A stretch of 64,000 nt of DNA from Bifidobacterium tibiigranuli (GCF_009371885.1 NZ_QLZA01000009.1:109590-173589); one strand, 5' to 3'. Numbered from the stretch's first letter, positions 33,882-43,423 are shown. Notes: generated by a model not told the origin, from the letters alone. Numbers and translations: made by a program.

Positions 33882-34652
33882 ATGGACACGACGAGTTCGA
33901 TGGCCGATGATTCGGCTGCAGACAATCCGATCACAACACGCCTCGTCTCGATGATTGACGACATGCAGCTGCGTCCTGGCGAGCGCTTGGGGACGGAGCG
34001 GGCGCTGGCCAAGCAGCTCGGCGTCTCCAGAGGCGAGCTGCGCACCGCGCTGGGGGAGCTTGAGGCGGTGCATCGGATCAAACGCATCATCGGTCGCTTC
34101 GGCGGCATCGTCGTCAGCGACCAGCGGCTCGAACGCAGCCTCAATTCCGTGGAATCCATGCGCATGATTGCCCGTACGCAGGCCTTCGACCTCGCCACTT
34201 CGACCGTGCACAAGACCATGCGAGCGCCCGACCCCTACGAGCGTCGGCAGTTCGCCTTCGACTCCAATCAGGACAGCCGCGTGTATTGCGTCGTGCGGCG
34301 CAGAACGATTGCAGGCAAGCCGATCTGCGTGGAAACGTCGGTGGTCCCCGTCGAACGATTCCCTAATTTCATCACGATGAATCTCGAGTCGGTCGCATAT
34401 CTGTTCACCGAGCAGTTCGGCGTGAAACCCCATTCTGCACAGGAATCCATTCAGGCCGATCAGGCGAATCAGCGTACCGCTGAGCTGCTGGATCTTGCGC
34501 CCGGCGATTTGGTCATTCGCGTTTCCAGGCTTTCCATCGACGAGGAAAGCCGAGTGTTCGAAATCGGGCAGGAGACGTACCGGCCCGAGCGAGTACGCTT
34601 CCGCTTGGGCAATGCGGGCTATGTGAAGCATTCGAGCGTCGGCAACTACTGA
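33882..34652 (+). CDS. GntR-family regulator with UTRA domain
   Basis: A 256-residue regulator. Residues ~15-80 are the winged helix (LRPGERLGTERALAKQLGVSRGELRTAL), and ~100-250 form a chorismate-lyase-like UTRA ligand domain (YCVVRRRTIAGKPICVETSVVP...SRLSIDEESRVFEIGQETYRPER). HutC-subfamily members sense sugars, amino acids or their derivatives. It is divergent from the importer-amidase operon and upstream of the MoaF-like operon, so either or both may be its targets. Confidence 0.83.
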   Translation: MDTTSSMADDSAADNPITTRLVSMIDDMQLRPGERLGTERALAKQLGVSRGELRTALGELEAVHRIKRIIGRFGGIVVSDQRLERSLNSVESMRMIARTQAFDLATSTVHKTMRAPDPYERRQFAFDSNQDSRVYCVVRRRTIAGKPICVETSVVPVERFPNFITMNLESVAYLFTEQFGVKPHSAQESIQADQANQRTAELLDLAPGDLVIRVSRLSIDEESRVFEIGQETYRPERVRFRLGNAGYVKHSSVGNY

Positions 34653-34660
34653 AATTCCGC

Positions 34661-34758
34661 CAATCGCCGGTTACCAATCGTCGGTTGCCAATCGTTGAGC
34701 GCCGGTGCATCGTTGCACTGGCCGAGTTGAACCGGGCCGAGTTGGACCGGGCCGAGCC
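34661..34758 (+). repeat. Two short tandem repeats after the GntR gene
   Basis: A 14-bp unit CAATCG(C/T)CGGTT(A/G)C occurs twice plus a partial copy (34661-34696), and a 15-bp unit GGCCGAGTTG(A/G)ACCG occurs twice plus a partial copy (34720-34758). They lie in the 385-bp gap before the MoaF-like gene; no gene is seen there. Confidence 0.7.
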
Positions 34759-34944
34759 AAAACGGCAGGCCGAAGCGGCTTGATGCCCTTTCATGCCCTG
34801 ATACGCATGCCACTGAACCATTGCCGAGGAACGGTTCTTTCATGTCAGCAATGTGAATGGTCAGTTACTTCTCTGTAATGTCGTCCTTCTGCGCGTGCAT
34901 TCCGGGCCTGCGAACAAGCCTCCCACCCTATCGTGTGTGGTATC

Positions 34945-34956
34945 GAGCAACTGCTC
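34945..34956. promoter_or_regulatory. GAGCAACTGCTC palindrome before the MoaF-like operon
   Basis: This 12-mer differs by one base from GAGCAATTGCTC at 23093-23104, hinting that the MoaF-like operon and the 23-kb aminotransferase operon share a regulator. It lies 82 bp before the start codon at 35038. Confidence 0.4.
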
Positions 34957-35037
34957 ATCCAAGACAGATTCGGCCATATTGTGAAGCCGCTCTGCTTGGC
35001 TCTGCAGCGGCTTTACGACAACAATCAGGGAGGCCCT

Positions 35038-35853
35038 ATGGCAACCAACACGCAAGACAGTTCGACATGGCTTCCGCTCAGCGGCCTGCAGCCGGGATTC
35101 GCTGGGAACCGCGCAGTCGCCCTGGCCCCGGAGTCGTTCGACGGCACCACCTTGACCACCTTGGACGATTCGGGCACCGAGATTCGCCACGAATTCGCGG
35201 ATGGACGTCTGCACTGGACCATCACCAACAGCGGGCAGACGGGCACCGACGAGTTCGAGGCCTACGCGGTTGACGACGAGCTGTTCTATATCCAGGTCCA
35301 TCATGAGAGCATCCCGGACGAGGCGGTTTCCATCGTCTTCGATCTGCGGGCGGGAACCTGCCTGTCCGTGCTCAGCTTCGCAGGCGATGCGCCCGAGGGC
35401 GTGGAGCCGGGGCCTACCGCCGTCAAGCAGAAGTTCGTGCCGTCCATCATCCTCGAGCACACCGGCGAGCGCGGCGCGCTGCCCCACCGGACCGACACCC
35501 TTATCGGCCGGCGCATCCACTGGCAGTACAGCGATACGCACTCCTACGAGCACATCTACCTGAACGAGGACTGGTACACATGGCATTGCCTTGCAGGCCC
35601 GGAAGTCGGCCAGGCCGACACGGATCTGTGCTCCTACTTCGAGCTGCGCAAGGGAATCTACGTCTTTGCATGGCGCGAGAAGGTCATTTCCTGCGCCAGC
35701 GTGACCATCGCCGACCACCGCGATGCCAGTGCAATCCGTTCATGGGGCGTGCTGTTCGGCCCGAACGATGACGGCACCGGCTTCATCCACTTCACCTTCG
35801 GAGCCAAGGGGCGGCTGGCGTCCGTGACTCCTGGAATCACGCCGATTGACTGA
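35038..35853 (+). CDS. MoaF-like protein
   Basis: A 271-residue protein with two calycin-like halves. The N half (TWLPLSGLQPGFAG...TEIRHEFADGRLHWTI) and the C half (SYEHIYLNEDWYTWHCLAGPE..ADTDLCSYFELRKGIYVFAWREK) match the MoaF N- and C-terminal families, named from a gene of the Klebsiella monoamine (tyramine) regulon; its biochemical role is unclear. ATG 35038 has CAGGGAGG upstream. It leads an operon with an SDR, a ribose-type importer, an amidohydrolase, an alcohol dehydrogenase and an aminotransferase, suggesting it binds or converts an amine- or aryl-containing small molecule. Confidence 0.75.
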   Translation: MATNTQDSSTWLPLSGLQPGFAGNRAVALAPESFDGTTLTTLDDSGTEIRHEFADGRLHWTITNSGQTGTDEFEAYAVDDELFYIQVHHESIPDEAVSIVFDLRAGTCLSVLSFAGDAPEGVEPGPTAVKQKFVPSIILEHTGERGALPHRTDTLIGRRIHWQYSDTHSYEHIYLNEDWYTWHCLAGPEVGQADTDLCSYFELRKGIYVFAWREKVISCASVTIADHRDASAIRSWGVLFGPNDDGTGFIHFTFGAKGRLASVTPGITPID

Positions 35854-35869
35854 GGAACGGAGGCATACG

Positions 35870-36709
35870 ATGAGCGAAACAGCAGCAACAGACAGCGGCA
35901 TCGGCGGCACCAGCGGCGAGCATGCCTCCGAATCGCAGCAGCCCGTAGCGTTGGTGACAGGCGGGGCCACTGGAATCGGGTACGCCTGCGCCGGCGACTT
36001 GGTATCGCGCGGATGGCGCGTCATCATCTCCGGGCGGCGCAAGGAGCTGCTGCACAAGGCGGCCGGAGAACTGGGCGCTGTGGACATCAGCGCCGACGTT
36101 TCCGATCCGGACCAATGCGCGGCCCTGATCGAACGCACGCAGGCGCTGTTCGGGCGTCTCGACGGGCTCGTGCTCAGCGGCAGCTCCTCGGGTTCCGGCC
36201 CGTTCGCCAGCCTCGGCCACGAGCTGTGGGCCACGACCGTCATGACCAACATCGTGGGCAACGCGGATTTGTGCCGGGCCGCGCTTCCTCTTCTTATGCG
36301 CACGCGTGGCTCGATTGTGGCCGTGTCCTCCATCGCGTCGATGCGCGCGTCCTCATTCATGAGCGCCTATGCGGCTTCGAAGGCCGGCCTGGGCATGCTC
36401 ATCAAGTCGCTTGCCGTGGAATTCGGCCCGCAGGGCGTCAGAGCCAATGCGGTCTGCCCCTGCTGGGTGCGTACCGCCATGGCCGACCGCTCGATGGGGG
36501 TGCTGATGGAGCGCAATCACTGCACCCTCGACGAAGCCTATGCGCTCGCCACCGATGTCGTGCCTCTCGGGCGGGCAGCCGCGCCCGAGGAAGTCTCGTC
36601 GGTCGTGGCCTTCCTGCTGTCGAAGGAGGCGTCGTTCATCAATGCGGCGCTGATTCCTGTCGACGGCGGGGCGAGCGCGGTCGACGTCGGCGCTCTTGGC
36701 TACCGGTGA
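35870..36709 (+). CDS. Short-chain dehydrogenase/reductase
   Basis: A 279-residue classical SDR: TGGATGIGYACAGDL binds the dinucleotide, the active-site Ser lies in VAVSSIASMRAS, and YAASKAG gives the catalytic Tyr/Lys. The C terminus INAALIPVDGGAS is typical. ATG 35870 has GGAGG upstream and follows the MoaF-like stop by 16 bp. It begins with a ~25-residue low-complexity lead. Likely oxidises a hydroxyl on the imported substrate. Confidence 0.84.
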   Translation: MSETAATDSGIGGTSGEHASESQQPVALVTGGATGIGYACAGDLVSRGWRVIISGRRKELLHKAAGELGAVDISADVSDPDQCAALIERTQALFGRLDGLVLSGSSSGSGPFASLGHELWATTVMTNIVGNADLCRAALPLLMRTRGSIVAVSSIASMRASSFMSAYAASKAGLGMLIKSLAVEFGPQGVRANAVCPCWVRTAMADRSMGVLMERNHCTLDEAYALATDVVPLGRAAAPEEVSSVVAFLLSKEASFINAALIPVDGGASAVDVGALGYR

Positions 36710-36770
36710 GATATCTGGCGGCGGCACCCCTCAATATTCAAGAATCAATCAGATACAAGGAGAAGCAATC

Positions 36771-37739
36771 ATGAGAAACCATGGATTCAAGACAATCATC
36801 GCCGCAGCAACGGCCGTAGTCGCAGCCCTGTCGCTGGCGGCATGCTCCGGCTCAGGCTCGGGCTCATCGTCCTCGGCTGCCTCGAAAGGGGCGGTGGCGG
36901 TGAGCTTCCCAAGCCGCGAGGTCACCATCTGGAACGACACGATGGATGTCGTCAAGCAGAAAGTGACCGCCCAGGGCTACGAATTCCTCTCCGACAATCC
37001 CAACTGGGATATTCAGACCCAGGTCTCCGACTGGCAGTCGTGGATTTCGCGCGGCGATGTCAAGGCCATTTTCGGCTTCCCGGCCCAGGTGGATTCTTTC
37101 GCTGCGGTGACTGCCCAGGCGAAGGCGGCGAACATTCCTGTGCTCGGCTATTCGGTGCCGTGGCAGGGAACCGCCTCGTATCTGGCGCTTGATCTCAAGG
37201 GCGCTGGAGAGCAGGCAGGCAAGGCCACGGCCGACTGGGTCAAGAAGACCTATCCGGGCAAGAAGGTCGGCGTCGGCGTCATAGCCGATACCACCGAGGA
37301 CTTGGGCAAGCTCCAGCAGCAGGGCATCATCGATGCGCTCAACGCCTCGGGCGCTGATGTCACCGTGTACAAACTCGAGGCGCAAAGTCGTCAGGACGCA
37401 TACAACGTGGCCCAGAGCGCGCTCATCGCGCACCCGGACATCAAGGCGTGGGCGAGCATTTCGGGCGATATGGCGCTGGGATCACGCCAGGCCACCATCG
37501 ATGCCAGGCTCAATGAGCAGGACTTCTCCAACATCGCCACCGACGCCACGAAAGAAGGCTTCCAGCTGATTCAAAAGGGCAACACGATGATACGCGAGGC
37601 CTACTGCTTCACCCCTGACACCCTTGGCAGCGCGATGTCGACCATGCTGCTGCAGGCGGCCGAAGGCAAGAAGGTCGACAAGAAGCAGGTCGGCGTCACG
37701 AAGATCGACAAGACCAACGTCGCCAAGTACCTAAAGTAA
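36771..37739 (+). CDS. Ribose-type ABC substrate-binding lipoprotein
   Basis: A 322-residue lipoprotein with Cys25 in SLAAC and a Gly/Ser linker. The periplasmic-binding fold is of the RbsB/type 1 kind: WDIQTQVSDWQSWISRGDVKAIFGFPAQ, ADTTEDLGKLQQQGIIDAL, and ISGDMALGSRQATIDARL. CAAGGAGAAG precedes the ATG. This family carries sugars, but also purines, autoinducer-2, erythritol-like polyols and other ligands, so the substrate is open. Confidence 0.84.
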   Translation: MRNHGFKTIIAAATAVVAALSLAACSGSGSGSSSSAASKGAVAVSFPSREVTIWNDTMDVVKQKVTAQGYEFLSDNPNWDIQTQVSDWQSWISRGDVKAIFGFPAQVDSFAAVTAQAKAANIPVLGYSVPWQGTASYLALDLKGAGEQAGKATADWVKKTYPGKKVGVGVIADTTEDLGKLQQQGIIDALNASGADVTVYKLEAQSRQDAYNVAQSALIAHPDIKAWASISGDMALGSRQATIDARLNEQDFSNIATDATKEGFQLIQKGNTMIREAYCFTPDTLGSAMSTMLLQAAEGKKVDKKQVGVTKIDKTNVAKYLK

Positions 37740-37808
37740 ACGCGCAATTCGCACACGATTAATCCTAATTAATCCCAACGAAACCACTAACGGAAGTGAG
37801 GTGAAGCG

Positions 37809-39377
37809 GTGGAAGAGCGCACACGGAAGATGACCGGCCGTTTCCAGATGGATAGCGTCGTCGTTGACTTCGGCGTGAACCGGGCCATCGACCACGTCAC
37901 GATGGACATCCAGCCCGGTGAGATTGTAGGGCTGCTTGGCCACAACGGCGCAGGAAAATCAACCATCCTCAATCTGGCCAGCGGGGCGATTCGATGGACC
38001 GCCGGCTCGGTGAGAATCGACGGGCAGGAGATTGCCAACGGCTCCACGCCGCGCGACTTCTCGCAGGCCGGAGTGGCGGTGATTCATCAGGAGCCATCGC
38101 TCATCCACTCCCTGAGTGTATTCGACAATATGTGCCTAGGGCACCGGTTCTCGGCTTCGATGACCAACGGCCGCAAGCGCGAGTTGGTTTCGTCCGCGCT
38201 TGCCGACCTTGGTATCGACGTGGGGATTGACTCGCCTGCGGGCACGCTGACCATCGGGCAACGCCAGATGGTCGACCTCGCCCGCAGCACGATGTCCTCA
38301 AGCGTCCGCGTGCTACTGCTCGATGAGCCGACGGCCGCGCTGGGAGCCGCCGAGACGGAAGAGCTGCATGCGCTCATCCGCAAGTTCGCCAGCGAGGGCA
38401 CCAGCGTCATCTACGTCTCGCACCGGCTCCCCGACATCCTCGACATCTGCGGGCGCATCATCGTGCTGAACACCGGCAGAATGATCATGGATTCACCTGC
38501 GTCCTCGCTTTCGCTGCAGGATCTCTCCAACGCCTTGGCGCCGGGCCTGAAAAAAACAGCGAAGGTGGCGCCTGAGCATATCGGCGCTCCCGTGCTGGAT
38601 ATTCGCATGGCGCACGGCGAGGTGCATGCGGCCAAAGGCGAGGTCATCGGACTGTTCGGCATGGCTTCCGGCGAGCAGTTCTCGCTGGCGGCCGATCTGT
38701 TCGGGCTTGGTTCGCCGCAGGAACGCGACGAGGCTTCCTTCACATTAGCCGACAAGGAGTACGCTCCGGCGAACCCAGTTGCGGCGATACGCAACGGCGT
38801 GTTCTACGTGCCTCCGGACAGGGACGTGGAAGGGCTTATCGCTGATTTCCCGGCGAAGACGAACATTCTGATGCCGTGGTATCGCAAGCTTGGCTCGAGC
38901 TGGCACGTATCAGGAAACTTCGGCGAGGATATGTACCGCCAGTGCCGCGAGGACCTGCAGATTATCGGCCCTGACGGCGAGACCCCAATCGGCCAGTTCA
39001 GTGGCGGCAATCGGCAGAAGCATCTGCTGGCCCGGTGGATGATGCCGGCGAAGGCCGACGTACTGGTCATGGCACAGCCCACGCAAGGCGTGGACATCGG
39101 CGCCAAGGACGACATCGTGCGCGCGGTCAGGCGCAAGGCCGGCGAAGGCGCGTGCATCCTGGTCGCCAGCTCGGAGACCGACGAGATCGTCAGCATGTGC
39201 GACCGGGCGTACGTAATCCTGGGCGACAGAGTGCTCGAATACACCGGGGATGACCTGAACGACGAGAACCTGCTGCAAGGCCTGCTCAGCTTGGCGCATA
39301 TCAGATCCGGCGGTAAGCCCGCCAGCACCCCGGACAGCGTCTCCGCCGGCGCTGTCGTCAATGCGGCATCCCGCTGA
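37809..39377 (+). CDS. Ribose-type ABC transporter ATPase with two nucleotide-binding domains
   Basis: A 522-residue RbsA/MglA-type protein. The first domain has Walker A GHNGAGKST, signature-like TIGQRQMVDLARSTM, and Walker B VLLLDEPTAAL. The second, as usual in this family, lacks a proper Walker A (GLFGMASGEQF) but keeps FSGGNRQKHLLARWM and a VLVMAQPTQGVDIGAK motif where the Walker B Glu is replaced (AQP for DEP). Start taken as GTG 37809 after GAGGTGAAG; an ATG at 37830 is possible. Confidence 0.85.
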   Translation: MEERTRKMTGRFQMDSVVVDFGVNRAIDHVTMDIQPGEIVGLLGHNGAGKSTILNLASGAIRWTAGSVRIDGQEIANGSTPRDFSQAGVAVIHQEPSLIHSLSVFDNMCLGHRFSASMTNGRKRELVSSALADLGIDVGIDSPAGTLTIGQRQMVDLARSTMSSSVRVLLLDEPTAALGAAETEELHALIRKFASEGTSVIYVSHRLPDILDICGRIIVLNTGRMIMDSPASSLSLQDLSNALAPGLKKTAKVAPEHIGAPVLDIRMAHGEVHAAKGEVIGLFGMASGEQFSLAADLFGLGSPQERDEASFTLADKEYAPANPVAAIRNGVFYVPPDRDVEGLIADFPAKTNILMPWYRKLGSSWHVSGNFGEDMYRQCREDLQIIGPDGETPIGQFSGGNRQKHLLARWMMPAKADVLVMAQPTQGVDIGAKDDIVRAVRRKAGEGACILVASSETDEIVSMCDRAYVILGDRVLEYTGDDLNDENLLQGLLSLAHIRSGGKPASTPDSVSAGAVVNAASR

Positions 39378-39424
39378 TCGATCCGAAGCACATTTCCCTT
39401 CACGAGGCAAGGAGACGTAACGAT

Positions 39425-40567
39425 ATGAAGAATCTCAACTTAGGACGGCTGAAGATACTGCTGGCGCAGAACGGCATCTTCCTGGCCATGATCATCGTGG
39501 CGCTGATTTTCGGCGCCATCAACCCGCGGTTCCTCTCCGCAGGCAACCTGCTGACGATTCTGCAGCAGATAGCCGAGCTTGGAGTGCTGTCCTTCCCGGT
39601 CGCCTTCGTGGTGATGATGGGGTGCGCGGATATGTCGGTCGGCTCGGTTGCCTCGCTGGCTGCGGTGCTTGGCGGCACCGTCATGGTCCGCACGAACAGC
39701 ATCGCCTTCGGCATCATCGCGGCTCTGCTGTTCGGCTTCGTTGCCGGGCTGATCAACGGTGTGCTGGTCGCATACATGCGGCTGAACACCTTCGTGGTCA
39801 CGCTTGGATTCCTCAGCGTGTGGGGCGGTCTGGCGATGTTCATGACCAATGGTGCGACGGTGACGAAGCTGCCCATGCCTTTCCTCATGTTCGGCTCAAC
39901 GAAGGTGATTGGCATCCCGGTTCAGATCATCATACTGGCTGTTGTGATTGCGGCAGCGTGGTACTTGCTCAACCGCATGGCCAAAGGCAAGGAGATACTC
40001 GCCATCGGTGGCAACCAGCGGGCCGCGTACCTGATGGGCCTTAATGTCAAGCGCACGCAGATGCTCGTGCTGGCCTTCTCAGGCCTCTTCGCGGGTCTTA
40101 CCGGAGTGCTGTTGACCGCGAAGCTCGGCGCGGCGTCGCCCTCCGTCGGCTCCGGACTGGAGCTGCAAGCGCTGACCGTGGTGCTGCTTGGCGGCATCGC
40201 CTTCGAAGGCGGCAGCGGCAGAATCAGTGGCGTGCTCGCCGGCCTGCTGTTCGTCGGTGTGCTGCAGAACGGCCTGGTGATCCTCGGCGTCTCCGCATAT
40301 CTCAAGACGGTGTTCACCGGCGCAGTGCTGGTCATCGCGGTGATGCTCGACAAGTCGATTCAGAACATCATCAAATCCGCCTGGAAGGACGTCATCGCGC
40401 ACAAGCCTGGTGACGCGGCGCAGCCTGCTCAAGAAACCAAGGAAGCGGTGACGGATTCGGAAGGTTCGGCTGCGACGGCTGAGTCGTCGGCTGATTCGCC
40501 TGCAGCGGTGGGTACATCGGCTGATTTGCCGGGTTCATCGTTACCTGCAGCGGCAGTCAACAAGTGA
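39425..40567 (+). CDS. Ribose-type ABC transporter permease
   Basis: A 380-residue permease with about nine to ten helices, including the RbsC patterns LSFPVAFVVMMGCADMSVGSVASLAAVLGG and NRMAKGKEILAIGGNQRAAYLMGLNVKR. The last ~50 residues form a cytoplasmic tail rich in Ala, Ser, Glu and Pro that the family normally lacks. AAGGAGACG precedes the ATG. Acts with the preceding ATPase and binding protein. Confidence 0.86.
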   Translation: MKNLNLGRLKILLAQNGIFLAMIIVALIFGAINPRFLSAGNLLTILQQIAELGVLSFPVAFVVMMGCADMSVGSVASLAAVLGGTVMVRTNSIAFGIIAALLFGFVAGLINGVLVAYMRLNTFVVTLGFLSVWGGLAMFMTNGATVTKLPMPFLMFGSTKVIGIPVQIIILAVVIAAAWYLLNRMAKGKEILAIGGNQRAAYLMGLNVKRTQMLVLAFSGLFAGLTGVLLTAKLGAASPSVGSGLELQALTVVLLGGIAFEGGSGRISGVLAGLLFVGVLQNGLVILGVSAYLKTVFTGAVLVIAVMLDKSIQNIIKSAWKDVIAHKPGDAAQPAQETKEAVTDSEGSAATAESSADSPAAVGTSADLPGSSLPAAAVNK

Positions 40568-40580
40568 AAGGACAGATGAT

Positions 40581-42239
40581 ATGACCAAGGAACTCCCAAA
40601 CCGGTTTATCGTGAAGTCGCCAGCCATCCACACCATGGATGACACCGACCCCGTGATTGCCTCATTCGCGGTCGACAACGAGACGATTGTGGCGACCAGC
40701 CACGGCATCGACGAGCTGGACGGGTATTTCGATGCCCCGGTGCCCGTAATCGACGTGCCTGAGGGGCAGACCGTGCTTCCGGGCTTCGGCGACGTGCATC
40801 TGCATCTCCTGCTCGCGGGCCATCGCATAACCGACGATTTGCAGATCGAGCTCGCCTGGGACACCGAGACGATACTCGATGCCGTCGCGCGCTATGCCGA
40901 AACCGCCGACCCCAGCCGCTGGATTGAAGGCGGCTGGTGGAGCATGCTGAACATGGACGTGCTCAACGATCCGCAGACGCGTCGTCGCTTCGACGAGGCG
41001 ACGCGCGGCATTCCGATGCTGCTGCGCGACGAGAGCTGCCATAACCGCTACGTCAATGCGCGGGCGCTTGAGCTGATGGGCGTCGACCCGGGCAATGCCT
41101 CCGCCCACGCACCGGAGGTGGTGGTCGACGAGAACGGGGTGGCGACTGGCCTGCTTGTGGAATCCGCCTCCCGCTGGGCCGAGGAGACCTTGGAGCGCAC
41201 CACGCAGCGCCGTCCCCACGAAGTGGAGAACGCGCTCGCCGCCGCGATTTCGAGCATGAACGAACGAGGCTTCACCCTCATCCAGGACTGCGGAACCGGG
41301 CAGAATATGATGGAGGCGCTGAAGTCCTTGGACGATGGGGGCAAGCTCAACGCCTGGACCGTGACCTCCGCCTCCATCAACGACAAGATATTCGGCTTCA
41401 CGCCGACCGGCGAGCCGCTGATCAGGTGCTCCAAGAACTACAAGGGCGACAGGCTCGTGCCGACCTTCGCCAAGATATATGAAGACGGCACCCCTACGAC
41501 CCGCACGGCATACGTCCATGACGCCTACGTGCCGGACGAGGAATACGGGGACGACTGGCGCGGCAAGCCCAACTTCACGCTCGAAGAGCTGGCGTCGTGG
41601 CTCGAGCTGCTGGCCGAGGAGCATATGGGCTGCACGATTCACTGCACCGGCGACGCCTCGGTGACCCTGGTCATCGACGCCGTGGAGGCGATCGCCAAGA
41701 AAGGACTGCAGGTGCCTGTGCACATCGCGCACGGCGAGTTCATCCAGGACTGCGACTACGCCCGCATCCGCGACAACGGGATCACGCTGGACATCAGCCC
41801 TCAGCTCTGGTACCCAAGCTCCTTCCAGGAAGGCGCCTTCGCACCGATGCGCGAGGACCTCAAGCAGACGGCCTGCCAGTTCAGAGACCAGCTCGACGCC
41901 GGAATACTGATCGCCGGCGGCTCGGACTGGCCCTGCTCGCCGGACCCGAGCGCATGGTTCGGCATACACGGCCTGGTGACACGGGCGAACCCGCACGGGA
42001 ACTACCCGGGGCAGGTCTATTTGCCGGAGCAGGCGATCACGCTTGACGAGGCAATTCGGGCGTTCACCATCAATGTGGCGAAGGCCACTGGGCTGGACGG
42101 CAAGACAGGCTCCATCAGCGTCGGTAAATCCGCCGATTTCCAGATTGCCTACGACCCGTACGCCTGCCCATCCTCGGAACTGAAGAACATCACCACCGTG
42201 CGCACCGTGCTCGGCGGCTGCGTGGTGTACGAGGCGTAA
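40581..42239 (+). CDS. Amidohydrolase, YtcJ-like
   Basis: A 552-residue metal-dependent hydrolase of the amidohydrolase_3 group. The metal-binding HxH is His73/His75 in GDVHLHLLL; further ligands are likely in TIHCTGDASV, VHIAHGEF and the late Asp in GGSDWPCSPDP. The domain closes with KTGSISVGKSADFQI, the usual N/C beta-sandwich return. It hydrolyses an amide, ester or cyclic amide; substrate unknown. GAAAGGACAG lies before the ATG, 13 bp after the permease stop, so it belongs to the importer operon. Confidence 0.82.
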   Translation: MTKELPNRFIVKSPAIHTMDDTDPVIASFAVDNETIVATSHGIDELDGYFDAPVPVIDVPEGQTVLPGFGDVHLHLLLAGHRITDDLQIELAWDTETILDAVARYAETADPSRWIEGGWWSMLNMDVLNDPQTRRRFDEATRGIPMLLRDESCHNRYVNARALELMGVDPGNASAHAPEVVVDENGVATGLLVESASRWAEETLERTTQRRPHEVENALAAAISSMNERGFTLIQDCGTGQNMMEALKSLDDGGKLNAWTVTSASINDKIFGFTPTGEPLIRCSKNYKGDRLVPTFAKIYEDGTPTTRTAYVHDAYVPDEEYGDDWRGKPNFTLEELASWLELLAEEHMGCTIHCTGDASVTLVIDAVEAIAKKGLQVPVHIAHGEFIQDCDYARIRDNGITLDISPQLWYPSSFQEGAFAPMREDLKQTACQFRDQLDAGILIAGGSDWPCSPDPSAWFGIHGLVTRANPHGNYPGQVYLPEQAITLDEAIRAFTINVAKATGLDGKTGSISVGKSADFQIAYDPYACPSSELKNITTVRTVLGGCVVYEA

Positions 42240-42244
42240 CAGCG

Positions 42245-42309
42245 CACACAAGGTGCGAACACAAGGTGCGAACGCAGCGTGCGAATGCAACGTGCGAATG
42301 CAACGTGTA
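42245..42309 (+). repeat. Five tandem 13-bp repeats
   Basis: Units of the form AA(C/T)(A/G)CA(A/G)(C/G)GTGCG at 42245-42257, 42258-42270, 42271-42283, 42284-42296 and 42297-42309 fill most of the 98-bp gap between the amidohydrolase and alcohol dehydrogenase genes. Units drift gradually from first to last. Could be a protein-binding array or variable-number repeat. Confidence 0.85.
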
Positions 42310-42337
42310 AACACTGTGAAACGAAAGGAATGCCGCT

Positions 42338-43423
42338 ATGACGTATTCAGCATGGTCGATTATGGTCGATGACCCGAACGGGTTGTTCCACGAAGGCGAA
42401 GTGCAGCGCAGGGACGTCGGTCCTGATGATGTGAAGATCAGCATCGAATTCTGCGGAATCTGCCATTCCGATCTGCATCAGGTGTCAGGCGATTGGCCGG
42501 GTTCGATTTTCCCCATGGTGCCGGGCCATGAAATCGTCGGCGTCATCGAAGAGGTCGGAAGCGCAGCCGCGCAGAATTTCGCCGTTGGGCAGCGCGTGGG
42601 CGTGGGATGCTTCGTCGGATCGTGTGGCCAATGTGACGCTTGCCGTTCGGGCCACGAGCAGTTCTGCGAAAAGGGTCAGATCTCCACCTACAACGCCATG
42701 GACTATGAGGGCAACCCGACATACGGCGGCTACAGCCGCTCGATGACGGTGGACTCCCGATACGTCATCCGCATTCCGGACGCGCTGGACTCCGCGCACG
42801 CCGCGCCCCTGCTGTGCGCAGGCGTGACGCTGTTCGCGCCGATGGAGCGCTGGGGCGTGGAGGAAGGCACCACGCTGGCGGTCATCGGCATGGGCGGCAT
42901 AGGCCATATCGGCGTGCAGATGGGGCAGAGCCGAGGGGCGAACGTGACCGTCATCGGCAGAACCGATTCCAAAAAAGCGGATGCGATGCGTTTTGGGGCG
43001 AGCAGATTCCTCACCGTCGACCAGCTGCGCGCCGACCCGAAGCTGCAAGGCTCCTTTGATGTCATCCTCAACACCACGGCCGGTTCCAATGACGTCGACC
43101 TGTATCTCTCCCTGCTCACCGTGGATGGCGTGTACGTGCCGCTCGGGCTTGGGGACGAGCAGCTCTCCTTCGCTCCTTCGAGTCTGTTCTGGAACAACCG
43201 CGTCATCGCCGGCTCGCTTATCGGCGGCGTCGGCCTCAATCAGAAGTCGATCTCATACTGCGCCGCGGAAGGCATAGCGCCGCAGATCGAGATTGTGCCC
43301 GGAACCGCCGAGGCGGTGAATGACGCGTATGCGCGGCTCAAGCGCTCCGACGTGCGTTACCGCTTCGTCATCGACATGAGGGTGCCGTCCCCGGATGCGG
43401 CTGCGGAATATCCTGAGAACTAG
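42338..43423 (+). CDS. Zinc-dependent NAD(P) alcohol dehydrogenase (CAD family)
   Basis: A 361-residue medium-chain dehydrogenase. Catalytic zinc ligands Cys39 and His64 (in PGHE), structural zinc Cys96, Cys99, Cys102 and Cys110, and GMGGIGHIGVQ for NAD(P). The pattern GICHSDLHQVSGDW and YGGYSRSM match the cinnamyl alcohol dehydrogenase/YahK group, which interconverts aldehydes and primary alcohols. GAAAGGAATG precedes the ATG. It fits reduction of an aldehyde generated by the neighbouring aminotransferase or hydrolase. Confidence 0.87.
   Translation: MTYSAWSIMVDDPNGLFHEGEVQRRDVGPDDVKISIEFCGICHSDLHQVSGDWPGSIFPMVPGHEIVGVIEEVGSAAAQNFAVGQRVGVGCFVGSCGQCDACRSGHEQFCEKGQISTYNAMDYEGNPTYGGYSRSMTVDSRYVIRIPDALDSAHAAPLLCAGVTLFAPMERWGVEEGTTLAVIGMGGIGHIGVQMGQSRGANVTVIGRTDSKKADAMRFGASRFLTVDQLRADPKLQGSFDVILNTTAGSNDVDLYLSLLTVDGVYVPLGLGDEQLSFAPSSLFWNNRVIAGSLIGGVGLNQKSISYCAAEGIAPQIEIVPGTAEAVNDAYARLKRSDVRYRFVIDMRVPSPDAAAEYPEN

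Noticed and set aside
42245..42309. Tandem 13-mers considered as a CRISPR array or iteron origin
   Set aside because: No spacers, no cas genes, and no replication initiator gene nearby.
40662..42314. 550-codon minus-strand frame
   Set aside because: Shadow of the amidohydrolase; no domain and unlikely composition.
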